Assembly: GCA_018608545.1 (NCBI GenBank)
Contig: JABAZI010000071.1
Location: 48,254-96,220 of the forward strand
Direction: 5' to 3'
DNA: 47,967 nucleotides
DNA from: Polaribacter sp.
GTDB taxonomy: Bacteria > Bacteroidota > Bacteroidia > Flavobacteriales > Flavobacteriaceae
The notes beneath the pieces were generated by a model, which saw nothing but the letters and a program-made list of their open reading frames with translations, made no database searches and had not been told where the DNA came from. A program made the translations under genes and the position numbers. Each line of letters opens with the position of its first letter. Position 1 is the stretch's first letter. Below are positions 27,888-37,238 of this stretch, one piece after another.

Positions 27888-28757
27888 TTATACGGCGTGT
27901 TTGTGCGCTTTGTAAGAAGAACGCACTAAAGCTCCACTTTCTACGTACATAAACCCCATTTCTAATCCAAGGATCTCATATTTTTTAAATTGTTCAGGTG
28001 TAATGAATTCTTTTACAGGTAAATGTTTTTTGGAGGGCTGTAGGTATTGACCGATAGTCAATACATCCAATCCAACTCCTTGTAAATCTTTCATCGTTTC
28101 TATAACCTCTTTTTCAGTTTCACCTAAACCTAACATTAAACCAGTTTTGGTTCGCATTCCTTTTTCTTTAAGGTATTTTAAAACGTCTAAACTTCGATCA
28201 TATTTAGCTTGAATTCTAACTTCACGTGTCAATCTTCTCACCGTTTCCATATTGTGAGAAACTACCTCTGGATGTACTTCAATAATCCGATCGATTTGTT
28301 TTGTGTTTCCTTGAAAATCAGGAATTAAGGTTTCTAAAGTTGTCGTTGGATTCGCTCTTCGAATTGCATCTACAGTTTCCGCCCAAATGATAGAACCACC
28401 ATCTTTTAAATCATCTCTATCTACGGACGTTATTACAGCATGTTTTATACTCATTAATTTAATAGAACGTGCAACTTTTTCCGGCTCATCCCATTCAACA
28501 GTCTCCGGTCTTCCTGTTTTGACACCACAAAAGCCACAAGAACGTGTACATATATTTCCTAAGATCATGAATGTTGCAGTTCCTTCACCCCAACATTCGC
28601 CCATATTTGGACAGCTTCCACTGGTACAAATTGTATTCAATTGATATTTATCAACCAAACTTCTTAATTCCGTATATTTCTTACCCACAGGTAATTTTAC
28701 ACGCAACCATTTGGGTTTTTTTGGCCTTTCTGCAACTATTATAGGTTCTATTGACAT
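27888..28757 (-). CDS. lipA: Lipoyl synthase
   Basis: CTSGSCPNMGECWGEGTATFMILGNICTRSCGFCGVKTGRP; both Fe-S motifs. ATG 28757 or 28763 possible. Confidence 0.97.
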   Translation of the reverse strand: MSIEPIIVAERPKKPKWLRVKLPVGKKYTELRSLVDKYQLNTICTSGSCPNMGECWGEGTATFMILGNICTRSCGFCGVKTGRPETVEWDEPEKVARSIKLMSIKHAVITSVDRDDLKDGGSIIWAETVDAIRRANPTTTLETLIPDFQGNTKQIDRIIEVHPEVVSHNMETVRRLTREVRIQAKYDRSLDVLKYLKEKGMRTKTGLMLGLGETEKEVIETMKDLQGVGLDVLTIGQYLQPSKKHLPVKEFITPEQFKKYEILGLEMGFMYVESGALVRSSYKAHKHAV

Positions 28758-28777
28758 TTCCAAATAAATTTATAATG

Positions 28778-28785
28778 CAAATATA
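28778..28785 (-). promoter_or_regulatory. Putative -7 element (TATATTTG) of lipA
   Basis: Reverse complement of CAAATATA just upstream of the lipA start. Confidence 0.5.
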
Positions 28786-28797
28786 CAAAGGAAAGTT

Positions 28798-30033
28798 TTA
28801 AATACTTGTTAAAAACCATATGCTAAATGCAATTAAAAAAAGGATTCCTATGATGCTTAAAAATTTCAAATAAATTCCAGGGCGATGTTTTTTTGGAGTA
28901 TGTTTTCCAAAGATTAGTAGGGAATTTAATATCGCATAAAAAGGAGCTGTTAAAAACGATAAAATAGTGGCGATCTTAACTAGTGTTCCCATATTCCCCA
29001 TAAAGAATTTTAAGATTAAAAAAGTACCCACAAATAAAAAGAGAATCCAAAACCAGTATCCATATTTATATTCTTTACCCTTCCCCCGAAGTAACGCTGT
29101 GGCTTTATTCATAGCTCTGGGCGAGGCATCCAGCGTCGTTATCGTTGTACTAAACATTGTTGTAAATGCAGCAATTGCAATAAAAATATAGAAAAATTGT
29201 CCTAGGTTTTCCGTGTATAAATTAATTAATTGCGAAGCAAAAACACCTCCTTGATTTGAAAATTTTTCTCCAGTTTTATACATCACCAATGCTCCTAGAA
29301 GCACAAAGCAAATACCTAAACAAAGTGTTCCAACATAACCTACATTAAAATCAAATATTGCATCTTTCCTTTTTGTTTTTATTAGCGTTGTTTTGTCTTT
29401 TTCTACCGACCAGATAGAATGCCAAATAGAGACATCTAATGGAGCGGGCATCCAACCTAAAAAAGCGATTAAAAAAGTAAGCTCAACAGAACCAGAAGGA
29501 AGTATTTGTGTTACATCAAATGCGTCTTTGGTGCTAAACAAAGCTACACATACCGCAATAATTGTACTGATTGTTAAGATGATGATGATATATTTCATCA
29601 AAAAATCCAACCATTTATATTTACCACCGACCAAAAAAAGAATACTCGTAAACATCAAAATAGAGGACCATATTACCAAATCATTTGTAAATCCAAAAAG
29701 TTGGGAAGCCAAACCAGCGGTTACAATTGTTACAGCAGCTTGGATGGTAAACATCGTTGCAAAATTAAGGATGTAATATGCAACTAAAATTCCCTTCCCT
29801 AATTTTTGATAGCCATCTAATAAGGTTTCTCCTGTTGCAGCTGCATAGCGGGGACCAAATTGAAAGAATGGATATTTAAATAGATGAACTAATAAGAGTG
29901 CCCAAAGTAATCCAAAACCAAATTCTGCACCTGCTTTTGTAGATTGGACCAAATGTGAAACTCCAATTGCCGCTCCTGCAAATAATAAGCCTGGACCCAA
30001 AGAATTGAGGAATGATTTTTCATTTTTTTTCAT
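28798..30033 (-). CDS. Nramp-family transporter with non-canonical substrate motifs
   Basis: SLGPGLLFAGAAIGVSHLVQSTKAGAEFGFGLLWALLL aligns to Nramp TM1; TM6-like GWMPAPLDVSIWHSIWSVEKDK; multi-TM throughout. Confidence 0.88.
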   Translation of the reverse strand: MKKNEKSFLNSLGPGLLFAGAAIGVSHLVQSTKAGAEFGFGLLWALLLVHLFKYPFFQFGPRYAAATGETLLDGYQKLGKGILVAYYILNFATMFTIQAAVTIVTAGLASQLFGFTNDLVIWSSILMFTSILFLVGGKYKWLDFLMKYIIIILTISTIIAVCVALFSTKDAFDVTQILPSGSVELTFLIAFLGWMPAPLDVSIWHSIWSVEKDKTTLIKTKRKDAIFDFNVGYVGTLCLGICFVLLGALVMYKTGEKFSNQGGVFASQLINLYTENLGQFFYIFIAIAAFTTMFSTTITTLDASPRAMNKATALLRGKGKEYKYGYWFWILFLFVGTFLILKFFMGNMGTLVKIATILSFLTAPFYAILNSLLIFGKHTPKKHRPGIYLKFLSIIGILFLIAFSIWFLTSI

Positions 30034-30091
30034 TTTTTAATAGCTATTTAGTTTATCACATATTTTCAAGAGCTAATATTTTTTTGTGAAA

Positions 30092-30655
30092 TTAAGATCT
30101 TTTAATAACCTCTGCCAACAGCTTTTTTGCACGTAGTAATTTTACTTTTACATTGTTGATTGGTTCATTAATTTGTTCCGAAATCTCTTTGTAGCTTAAT
30201 TCTTGAAAATATCGCAATTGAATAACTTCTTGATATTTTGGTTTTATCTGTTTGATATCTCTTAATAATTTTGCTAAGTTTTGTTCTGTAATAATTTTAT
30301 CTTCTGGAGTCGGACTTTCATCAACAATTTGATAGACTTCATCTTCTTGGTTTTCAGAAGTATCTGCTTTAATAGAAATATTTTTTTTACGTAAAGAATC
30401 GATGTGAATATTTTTGGAAATAGTAATTAACCACGTTTTAAAATTATATTTTTCATCATAAGTGTCAATCTTATCGAAAGCTTTTGAAAATGTTTGTATG
30501 GTAATATCTTCCGCATCATTTTCATTTTTATTTCTTTTTAATTGAAATAGATAAACATCAGTCCAAAAGGCATCTAATAAATATTTAAACGCAGTTTGTT
30601 TACCATTTTTAGCTTTTGAGATATTGATGTCAATTTCTGTACGGTTTATTTCCAA
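30092..30655 (-). CDS. ECF-type RNA polymerase sigma factor (sigma-70 family)
   Basis: NDAEDITIQTFSKAFDKIDTYDEKYNFKTWLITISKNIHIDSLRKK (region 2) and YQEVIQLRYFQELSYKEISEQINEPINNVKVKLLRAKKLL (region 4). Confidence 0.95.
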   Translation of the reverse strand: MEINRTEIDINISKAKNGKQTAFKYLLDAFWTDVYLFQLKRNKNENDAEDITIQTFSKAFDKIDTYDEKYNFKTWLITISKNIHIDSLRKKNISIKADTSENQEDEVYQIVDESPTPEDKIITEQNLAKLLRDIKQIKPKYQEVIQLRYFQELSYKEISEQINEPINNVKVKLLRAKKLLAEVIKRS

Positions 30656-31749
30656 TGAGTTGGTTTTGATGACAAATTAGTAATAAATATTGAAAATTGA
30701 AAAAGTAAGAGAATAATTTCTAAAAAAGGAAACACATAAGAGATCATCGGTTCGTTTAATTTTTTAGAAGAACGATGAATTACAATAAATTGAACTACAA
30801 AATAGAATACAATCAGAGGTAGAAGAACCTTGATTGGGTAGAAAAAGGATAGTACTATTGCCAATAAGTAAAAGAGGACTTTAGAAAGAAAGAACAATCC
30901 TAAAAAAAACCGATGAGTAAACCTGTAATGATTGGCTGAAGAGATATGTCTTCTCTTTTGTTGAAACCATTCAGAAAAAGTATTTGGAGCAATAGATTCT
31001 GTAAAACTATCTTTAGAGGTAGTGATGATCGTGTTCTTTTTATTTGCCGCATCTTGAATAAATAAATCATCATCACCAGATTTTATGTGCATGTGATTAA
31101 TGAATCCTTTTACCTTAAAAAATTCTGATCTATGGTATGCTAAATTTCTACCAACAGCCATATAGGGAGATCCTATTTTTGCATAACTAAAATACTGCAT
31201 GGCAGTCAATAAAGTTTCAAACCTGACAAGTAAATTTAGTAATGATTTTTCTTTTTTATATTTTCCATAACCTAAAATAATTGTTTTTTCGCTATTGAAA
31301 TTTTGGGCCATTTCATATATCCAATTCTTAGAAACAGGACAACAATCTGCATCAGTAAAAAGTAAATGTTCATTTTTTGCAGCTTTAATTCCCAGGGTAA
31401 GAGCATATTTTTTATTTCCCCAAAAAGTTTCAATATTTTTTACTGTAATGATCTTAATTTTTGAACAATTTTTAGCAAATGTTTCCATCACTTCTGAGGT
31501 TTCATCCGAAGAAGCGTCATTGATTAATATAATTTCAAAATCAGGATATGTTTGGTTTATAATAGTGGGAAGAAAATTTTTTAGATTTTCAGCTTCGTTT
31601 TTTGCACAAATAATGACAGAAACTCCAATTTCTGGAAGTTCTTTACTGCTTTTTTTTGGGTCAATTAAAAAAGAAGAAAAAATCAGGTAATAAATAATTT
31701 GAATGGCTGTAAATGCTACAAAACAGTAGAAGAGTACAGTTAAAATCAT
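30646..31749 (-). CDS. Family 2 glycosyltransferase, membrane-associated
   Basis: N-terminal TM, VSVIICAKNEAENLKNFLPTIINQTYPDFEIILINDASSDET, TDADC, QKRRH motif, C-terminal TMs. Confidence 0.92.
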   Translation of the reverse strand: MILTVLFYCFVAFTAIQIIYYLIFSSFLIDPKKSSKELPEIGVSVIICAKNEAENLKNFLPTIINQTYPDFEIILINDASSDETSEVMETFAKNCSKIKIITVKNIETFWGNKKYALTLGIKAAKNEHLLFTDADCCPVSKNWIYEMAQNFNSEKTIILGYGKYKKEKSLLNLLVRFETLLTAMQYFSYAKIGSPYMAVGRNLAYHRSEFFKVKGFINHMHIKSGDDDLFIQDAANKKNTIITTSKDSFTESIAPNTFSEWFQQKRRHISSANHYRFTHRFFLGLFFLSKVLFYLLAIVLSFFYPIKVLLPLIVFYFVVQFIVIHRSSKKLNEPMISYVFPFLEIILLLFQFSIFITNLSSKPTHWK

Positions 31750-31761
31750 CTAAATATAAAA

Positions 31762-31965
31762 TTAGTTATGTTCTACTTCTACACAAGAATCAAATTGTTC
31801 TGGAGATTTTCCACAAAAACCACAAGATTCTCCTGTTTTGTTTAGCATTGGATTTTGACTGGCACAAGTTCCAGCAAATTCTCCATCTTTTTTGATCCAA
31901 ATTTTAATTGCAATTCCTGCAAAACCCAGAGCTAGTAGACCTATAGTAAGTAATAATAATTTCAT
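31762..31965 (-). CDS. Small membrane-anchored Cys-rich protein
   Basis: From ATG 31965: MKLLLLTIGLLALGFAGIAIKIWIKKDGEFAGTCASQNPMLNKTGESCGFCGKSPEQFDSCVEVEHN; the ORF-track start at 32064 looks like an unsupported extension. Confidence 0.72.
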   Translation of the reverse strand: MKLLLLTIGLLALGFAGIAIKIWIKKDGEFAGTCASQNPMLNKTGESCGFCGKSPEQFDSCVEVEHN

Positions 31966-32195
31966 AAAAAAAATAATTAACACGGTAAAGATACGCTTAT
32001 TTATATGTTCTTTAAAATGCATGTAACCTCTTTTTTCTATGGATAAACTTTTAAAATAAACCACCTTTTTAAGAGTATTAAGTGTGTTTCGTTTAGTTGA
32101 TTTAGAGTAATAATAGATTTTTATGATTATTCATGAGTTGTTTTTTAAACTATTTGTAACTTTAAATGTCTAATCAACAACAAAAATCCACTTAG

Positions 32196-32984
32196 ATGAA
32201 TCAACAACAATTTTTAAAACGTTCACTTTTTCTTATTTTTTCATTGATCATATTTATTTCTTGTAGCTCTCCAGAAGATGTAAATAAAGAAGATGTTGAT
32301 GACACACTAATTCCAATACCTTCTACAAATTATGATACTACACCTATTTTAATATTTTTCGATAACATTGAGGCAGTATCTTACTCTGTAAGTGGAAATA
32401 CTGTAACTTTTACAACGACTGATTTACCGAATCATACGAGTCCTTATTGGAATTCTTCTCATCCATTATATGAGGCTTACAATGGAACAAACTCTAATTG
32501 GAATAAAAATCCAAATTCAATTGGAGAGCAAAACATAACGTTTACAATGCCCTTAAATCCCTCTGAATCATTAACAAAAACGGCAACTCCATTAGGACCG
32601 ATAGGAATCGCAAGAAATGGAGTAGTTTTTTTTAATCAATATGCGGGTCGAAATAATCAACCCTTAACAAATGAAATAAATTCTTTTGATCAGTGGTTAG
32701 GTCATCCTGCAGGAACTCAATACCATTATCACATAGAACCTTCTTTTTTAACTAATAATTTTGGTAAAAATGCATTTTTAGGGTTGCTTTCAGATGGATT
32801 TCCTGTGTATGGTCCCTTAGAAAATGGAGCGACAATTACAAATGCAGATTTAGATGATTATCATGGTCATGTATCTGTAACAGAAGATTTTCCGGAGGGA
32901 ATTTACCATTATCACATCACAAACGAAGATCCTTATTTAAATGGAAATGGTTTTTTTGGAACAGCAGGAAACATAACACGATAG
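32196..32984 (+). CDS. YHYH-domain lipoprotein
   Basis: Lipobox (IIFISCSSPE); GTQYHYHIEPSF, DDYHGHVS, GIYHYHITNEDPY motifs. Confidence 0.88.
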   Translation: MNQQQFLKRSLFLIFSLIIFISCSSPEDVNKEDVDDTLIPIPSTNYDTTPILIFFDNIEAVSYSVSGNTVTFTTTDLPNHTSPYWNSSHPLYEAYNGTNSNWNKNPNSIGEQNITFTMPLNPSESLTKTATPLGPIGIARNGVVFFNQYAGRNNQPLTNEINSFDQWLGHPAGTQYHYHIEPSFLTNNFGKNAFLGLLSDGFPVYGPLENGATITNADLDDYHGHVSVTEDFPEGIYHYHITNEDPYLNGNGFFGTAGNITR

Positions 32985-32987
32985 TTT

Positions 32988-33590
32988 GTGAAGCTTTATA
33001 AAATTGGTTTTGTATTTAGTATGCTTTTTATTTCTTGTAATTTGGATGATCAAGCGAATGAGGGGCTTATTCTTCAAAGTGAAATAAAGATTCCTTCAGT
33101 AGAAAAAAATAAAAAAGATGCTAATTTCGAATTAAAAAATGGTGTGTTGTTTTTTAAAGAGAAAAAGTATTCAGGAATTGTAAACGAATTTTACCCCAAA
33201 GGAGCATTCAAATCAATGTCTCAATATTATAAAGGTCAAAGGGAAGGGATGTTTTTTGGCTGGTATTCTGACGGAACACATTGGTTTGAGCGATTTTATA
33301 AAAAAGGATTAAAGTCATCCACTCACAAAGGTTGGTATAATAATGGGAATCAGATGTTTTTGTATCACTTTAATAATAAAGGACGATATCATGGGGCTGT
33401 GAAAGATTGGCATCCCAATGGAATTTTAGGAAAGCATTTTAATTTTATGGAAGGAAAGGAGAGAGGAAGTCAAAAAATGTGGGACTTAGATGGGAAAATT
33501 ATGGCTAATTTTTATACTGTTGAAAATGAAAGACATGGTCTAATTGGTTTAAAAAACTGTATTAGTAATCTAACTTTAGAAAACAAATAA
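32988..33590 (+). CDS. MORN-repeat (YwqK-like) lipoprotein, GTG start
   Basis: GTG at 32988; SMLFISCNLDD lipobox; KYSGIVNEFYPKGAFKSMSQYYKGQREGMFFGWYSDGTHWFERFYKKG repeats. Confidence 0.82.
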   Translation: MKLYKIGFVFSMLFISCNLDDQANEGLILQSEIKIPSVEKNKKDANFELKNGVLFFKEKKYSGIVNEFYPKGAFKSMSQYYKGQREGMFFGWYSDGTHWFERFYKKGLKSSTHKGWYNNGNQMFLYHFNNKGRYHGAVKDWHPNGILGKHFNFMEGKERGSQKMWDLDGKIMANFYTVENERHGLIGLKNCISNLTLENK

Positions 33591-33591
33591 A

Positions 33592-34245
33592 ATGAAATTA
33601 AAGATATTATCTATCGCTTCTATTTTTGTCATGTTTTTCTCCTGTAATAACCAAATTTCAATAGATAAAACAAAAACACTTCCTTTTTATAATTCAGAGG
33701 AATATACACCACAATGGATTTCACAAAGTGATCCAAATTATACTAACATTCATACCATCGCACCGTTTGAGTTCACAAATCAAAACGGAAAAAAAATCAC
33801 GAATAAAGAGTTTGAGGGTAAGATTTACATCGCCGATTTTTTTTTTACAAGCTGTCCAAGTATTTGCCCAATTCTAGCAAAAAATATGGAAGCTATTCAA
33901 GCATATTATAAACATGATGAGACCATTTTATTGCTTTCACATTCAGTCATGCCTTGGGTAGATACCGTTGAAAAAATAAAAGCATATGCAACAGAAAATA
34001 ATGCAATAGATACTAAATGGCATTTAGTTACAGGTGATAGAAATCAAATTTATCAACTCGCTAGAAATTCCTATTTTGCTGACGAAGATTATAAAAAAAC
34101 AAAAGACGAACTTGAATTTATTCATACTGAAAATTTTATATTGGTTGATAAAAAAGGGAGAATTAGAGGTGTTTACAATGGCACTTTGGCATTAGATATT
34201 CAAAGATTGCAACGTCATATAGAATTACTCAAATTAGAATACTAA
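33592..34245 (+). CDS. SCO1/SenC-family lipoprotein
   Basis: Lipobox (VMFFSCNNQ), YIADFFFTSCPSICPILAKNM (CxxxC), WHLVTGDRNQIYQLARNSYF, FIHTENFILVDKKGRIRGVYNG (conserved His). Confidence 0.92.
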   Translation: MKLKILSIASIFVMFFSCNNQISIDKTKTLPFYNSEEYTPQWISQSDPNYTNIHTIAPFEFTNQNGKKITNKEFEGKIYIADFFFTSCPSICPILAKNMEAIQAYYKHDETILLLSHSVMPWVDTVEKIKAYATENNAIDTKWHLVTGDRNQIYQLARNSYFADEDYKKTKDELEFIHTENFILVDKKGRIRGVYNGTLALDIQRLQRHIELLKLEY

Positions 34246-34251
34246 AATAAC

Positions 34252-35262
34252 TTATTCAATAATATTTACCTCAATTTCTAAGGCGACTTTAAATTTATTT
34301 AATACTTCTTCTTTGATCTTTTTAGCTAGTTCATAAATCTCAACACCAGAAGCATTTCCGTAATTTACTAAGACCAAAGCTTGTTTGTTATGGACACCTG
34401 CATCACCAAAACGTTTCCCTTTAAAACCAATTTTTTCTACTAACCAGCCTGCAGGTATTTTTATTTCAGTATCAGATATTGGGTAACTAGGGATCGACGG
34501 ATATTCTTTTTTAAGTTGTAAAAAATGATGAATAGCAATCACAGGATTTTTAAAAAAACTACCGCTATTCCCAATTTCTTTGGGATCTGGAAGTTTTGTA
34601 TTTCTGATGGAAATGACAGCGTCTGAGATGTTTTTTAATGAAGGAGTAGTAATTTTTTTTGAAATTAATTCGGTTTCAATTGCTCCATAAGAGGTATTAA
34701 GTTTGTGATTTTTTTTAGTTAATTTAAAACCGACAGACGTTAAGATAACCTTTCCTTTATGAGTGTTTTTAAAAATAGAATTTCTATATCCAAACTTGCA
34801 GTCTTCATTGGAAAAAGTAACTAATTTTCCTGTTGCTATCTCTATACCTTCTACGCGTGTTATTGTATCTTTAACTTCCACACCATAGGCCCCTATGTTT
34901 TGAATTGGACTGGTTCCAACATTTCCGGGGATTAAAGATAAGTTTTCAATTCCTCCATAATTCTGAGAAACACACCATAAAACAAAATCATGCCAATTTT
35001 CTCCTGAGTTTACTGTTAAATATACAAATTCCTCCTCCTCTTTATCAATTGAAATACCTTTTGTATTGATATGAATAACTAATTTTTCAATATTTTTTGT
35101 AAGCAACATATTGCTTCCTCCAGAAATTAAAAAAACCTCCTTATTAATTTTTAAAAGTTGTTGCAGTTGATAAACTGAATCAATAGAAATAAAGCGTTTG
35201 GCAAATGCAGAAATACCAAATGTATTGTATTTTTTAAGTGATATGTTTTCTTTAATATCCAA
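34252..35262 (-). CDS. murB: UDP-N-acetylenolpyruvoylglucosamine reductase (TTG start)
   Basis: MDIKENISLKKYNTFGI, ISGGSNMLL, GIENLSLIPGNVGTSPIQNIGAYGVE, GNSGSFFKNP. Confidence 0.95.
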   Translation of the reverse strand: MDIKENISLKKYNTFGISAFAKRFISIDSVYQLQQLLKINKEVFLISGGSNMLLTKNIEKLVIHINTKGISIDKEEEEFVYLTVNSGENWHDFVLWCVSQNYGGIENLSLIPGNVGTSPIQNIGAYGVEVKDTITRVEGIEIATGKLVTFSNEDCKFGYRNSIFKNTHKGKVILTSVGFKLTKKNHKLNTSYGAIETELISKKITTPSLKNISDAVISIRNTKLPDPKEIGNSGSFFKNPVIAIHHFLQLKKEYPSIPSYPISDTEIKIPAGWLVEKIGFKGKRFGDAGVHNKQALVLVNYGNASGVEIYELAKKIKEEVLNKFKVALEIEVNIIE

Positions 35263-36453
35263 TTAGCTATTATATTTTTCTAAAGCTTTTGCTAAAATAT
35301 GAACAGCTTTGATTAAATTATTTTTGTTCAAAACATATGCAATTCTTACTTGATTTTTTCCTTCACCCTTAGTGGAATAAAAACCGCTAGCTGGAGCGAT
35401 CATTACCGTTTCATTATTGTAATTATATTTCTCTAAAATCCATTGAGCAAAATGATCAGAATCTTTAACAGGTAATTCAGCTACACAGTAAAATGCTCCC
35501 TTTGGGTTTGCTACTTTTACACCTTTTATTTTTTGCAACTCACGAATAAGTGTATTTCTTCGTTCTATATATTCTTCTTTCACTAGGTCGAAATAACTTT
35601 GGGGAGTATCTAAGGCAGCTTCACTCGCAATTAAGGCATAGGTAGGAGGACTTAAACGTGCTTGAGCAAATTTAATACTCGTATTGATAAAGGCCTTGTT
35701 TTTGGAAACAATACAACCAATCCTCGCACCGCACATGCTATAGCGTTTTGAAACGGAATCTATTATAATTGAATGCTGTTCTAAACCCTCCAAAGACATG
35801 ACTGAGGTGTGCTTTAAGCCATCATATGTAAATTCTCTGTAAACTTCATCAGCAATTAGAAATAGATCATATTTTAAAACAATTTTTTTTAACTTTTCAA
35901 TTTCTTCTTTCGAATACAAATAACCTGTTGGATTCCCGGGGTTACAGATTAAAATTGCTTTTGTTTTATTTGTAATTAGTTTTTCAAAATCTTCAATTTT
36001 TGGTAAGGCAAAATTATCTTCAATCTTGGATATCACAGGAACAATTTTAACTCCGGAAGCCGTAGAGAAACCATTATAATTTGCATAGAATGGTTCTGGT
36101 ATAATAATTTCATCTCCAGGATCTGCAATACTGCCTATGGTAAATAGTAATGCTTCAGAGCCTCCCGTGGTAATCACAATATCATTTGAAGAAACAAGAA
36201 CATTGTGTTTCTTGTAATAACTTGCTAGCTTTTCTCTATAACTTTCAGAACCTTCAGAGCGAGCATAAGCTAAGGTTTCTAACTCATTATTTTTAACAGC
36301 GTCTAAGGCAATTTGAGGTGTCTTTACATCAGGTTGACCAATGTTTAAATGAAATACTGTAGTGCCTCTTTTTTTAGCATCTTCAGCAAAAGGTACCAAT
36401 TTTCTGATTGGTGATTCAGGCATTTTTATCCCTTTCTTAGATATTTTTGGCAT
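35263..36453 (-). CDS. Class I/II pyridoxal phosphate-dependent aminotransferase
   Basis: FHLNIGQPDVKTP, ICNPGNPTGYLYS, LIADEVYREF, SVSKRYSMCGARIGC (PLP Lys). Confidence 0.94.
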   Translation of the reverse strand: MPKISKKGIKMPESPIRKLVPFAEDAKKRGTTVFHLNIGQPDVKTPQIALDAVKNNELETLAYARSEGSESYREKLASYYKKHNVLVSSNDIVITTGGSEALLFTIGSIADPGDEIIIPEPFYANYNGFSTASGVKIVPVISKIEDNFALPKIEDFEKLITNKTKAILICNPGNPTGYLYSKEEIEKLKKIVLKYDLFLIADEVYREFTYDGLKHTSVMSLEGLEQHSIIIDSVSKRYSMCGARIGCIVSKNKAFINTSIKFAQARLSPPTYALIASEAALDTPQSYFDLVKEEYIERRNTLIRELQKIKGVKVANPKGAFYCVAELPVKDSDHFAQWILEKYNYNNETVMIAPASGFYSTKGEGKNQVRIAYVLNKNNLIKAVHILAKALEKYNS

Positions 36454-36707
36454 GTTTATAATTTATGCGTTATGGATGCGAATTTCCGAAATATATATCA
36501 GTTTTTTCAAATTTATTTGTATTAACTGTAAAAACAAATAAATAAGGTATTTGATGTGTTATATGATATAATCGCTAAATAAAGAAATACATCAAGTTTA
36601 GTATGTGAATGTATTTATAAATCTTTTCATTATCACAGAAAAAATTAGTTTGTTAAAAATGCCAAACAGATAAAATAATATCTTTCAAATAAGATAATTC
36701 TTGTAAA

Positions 36708-37112
36708 TTAATTATCGATTACAATACTTTTTTCTTTTAGTAAAGAAATTTCTTTGTTCACAATTCCTTTTATTCTAATAATTTTTCTTGGATTTTTTGC
36801 ATTTGACATGATGGTTATAGATTTAGAAAAACCACCAACTCTTTTGGTGTCATAGGAAACTTTAATCTCTCCATCTTCACCTGGCATTATAGGTTTCTCA
36901 GGTTTTTTTGGAACAGTACAACCACAAGAGGATTGAATTTTATTTATGATAATGGGTTGGTCTCCAATGTTTTTAAAGATAAATACTTTTGCTCCATCAG
37001 AGCCTTTGTCTATTTTTCCGTAATCTATTACTTCTTCTTGAAATTTAAATTCTTGTGCATTTAATGAAAAAGATAAAAAGAGAAGGACTAAAAGTGATCC
37101 TGATAATTTCAT
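36708..37112 (-). CDS. DUF1573 domain protein
   Basis: Signal peptide; FKFQEEVIDYGKIDKGSDGAKVFIFKNIGDQPIIINKIQSSCGCTVPKKPEKPIMPGEDGEIKVSYDTKRVGGFSKSITI. Confidence 0.92.
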   Translation of the reverse strand: MKLSGSLLVLLFLSFSLNAQEFKFQEEVIDYGKIDKGSDGAKVFIFKNIGDQPIIINKIQSSCGCTVPKKPEKPIMPGEDGEIKVSYDTKRVGGFSKSITIMSNAKNPRKIIRIKGIVNKEISLLKEKSIVIDN

Positions 37113-37238
37113 ATGTTGAATTTTTTATTTAGGTAAAATTAATATTAATAATTTGTTTTAAAAAATCAATGACTAATTTTCTCTACAAAATTAGATAATT
37201 GTATTTTTACCGTCGATATTTTAAAAAAAATAGGAAGT

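Noticed and set aside
29393-29776. 127-aa plus-strand ORF
   Set aside because: Antisense to the Nramp-family gene; composition explained by complement of TM codons.
31295-31690. 131-aa plus-strand ORF
   Set aside because: Antisense to the family 2 glycosyltransferase; no recognisable domain.
36454-36707. 254-bp intergenic region with TATCTT/AAGATA repeat, considered as ncRNA or terminator
   Set aside because: Very AT-rich, weak stem, no clear T tract or conserved RNA signature visible.
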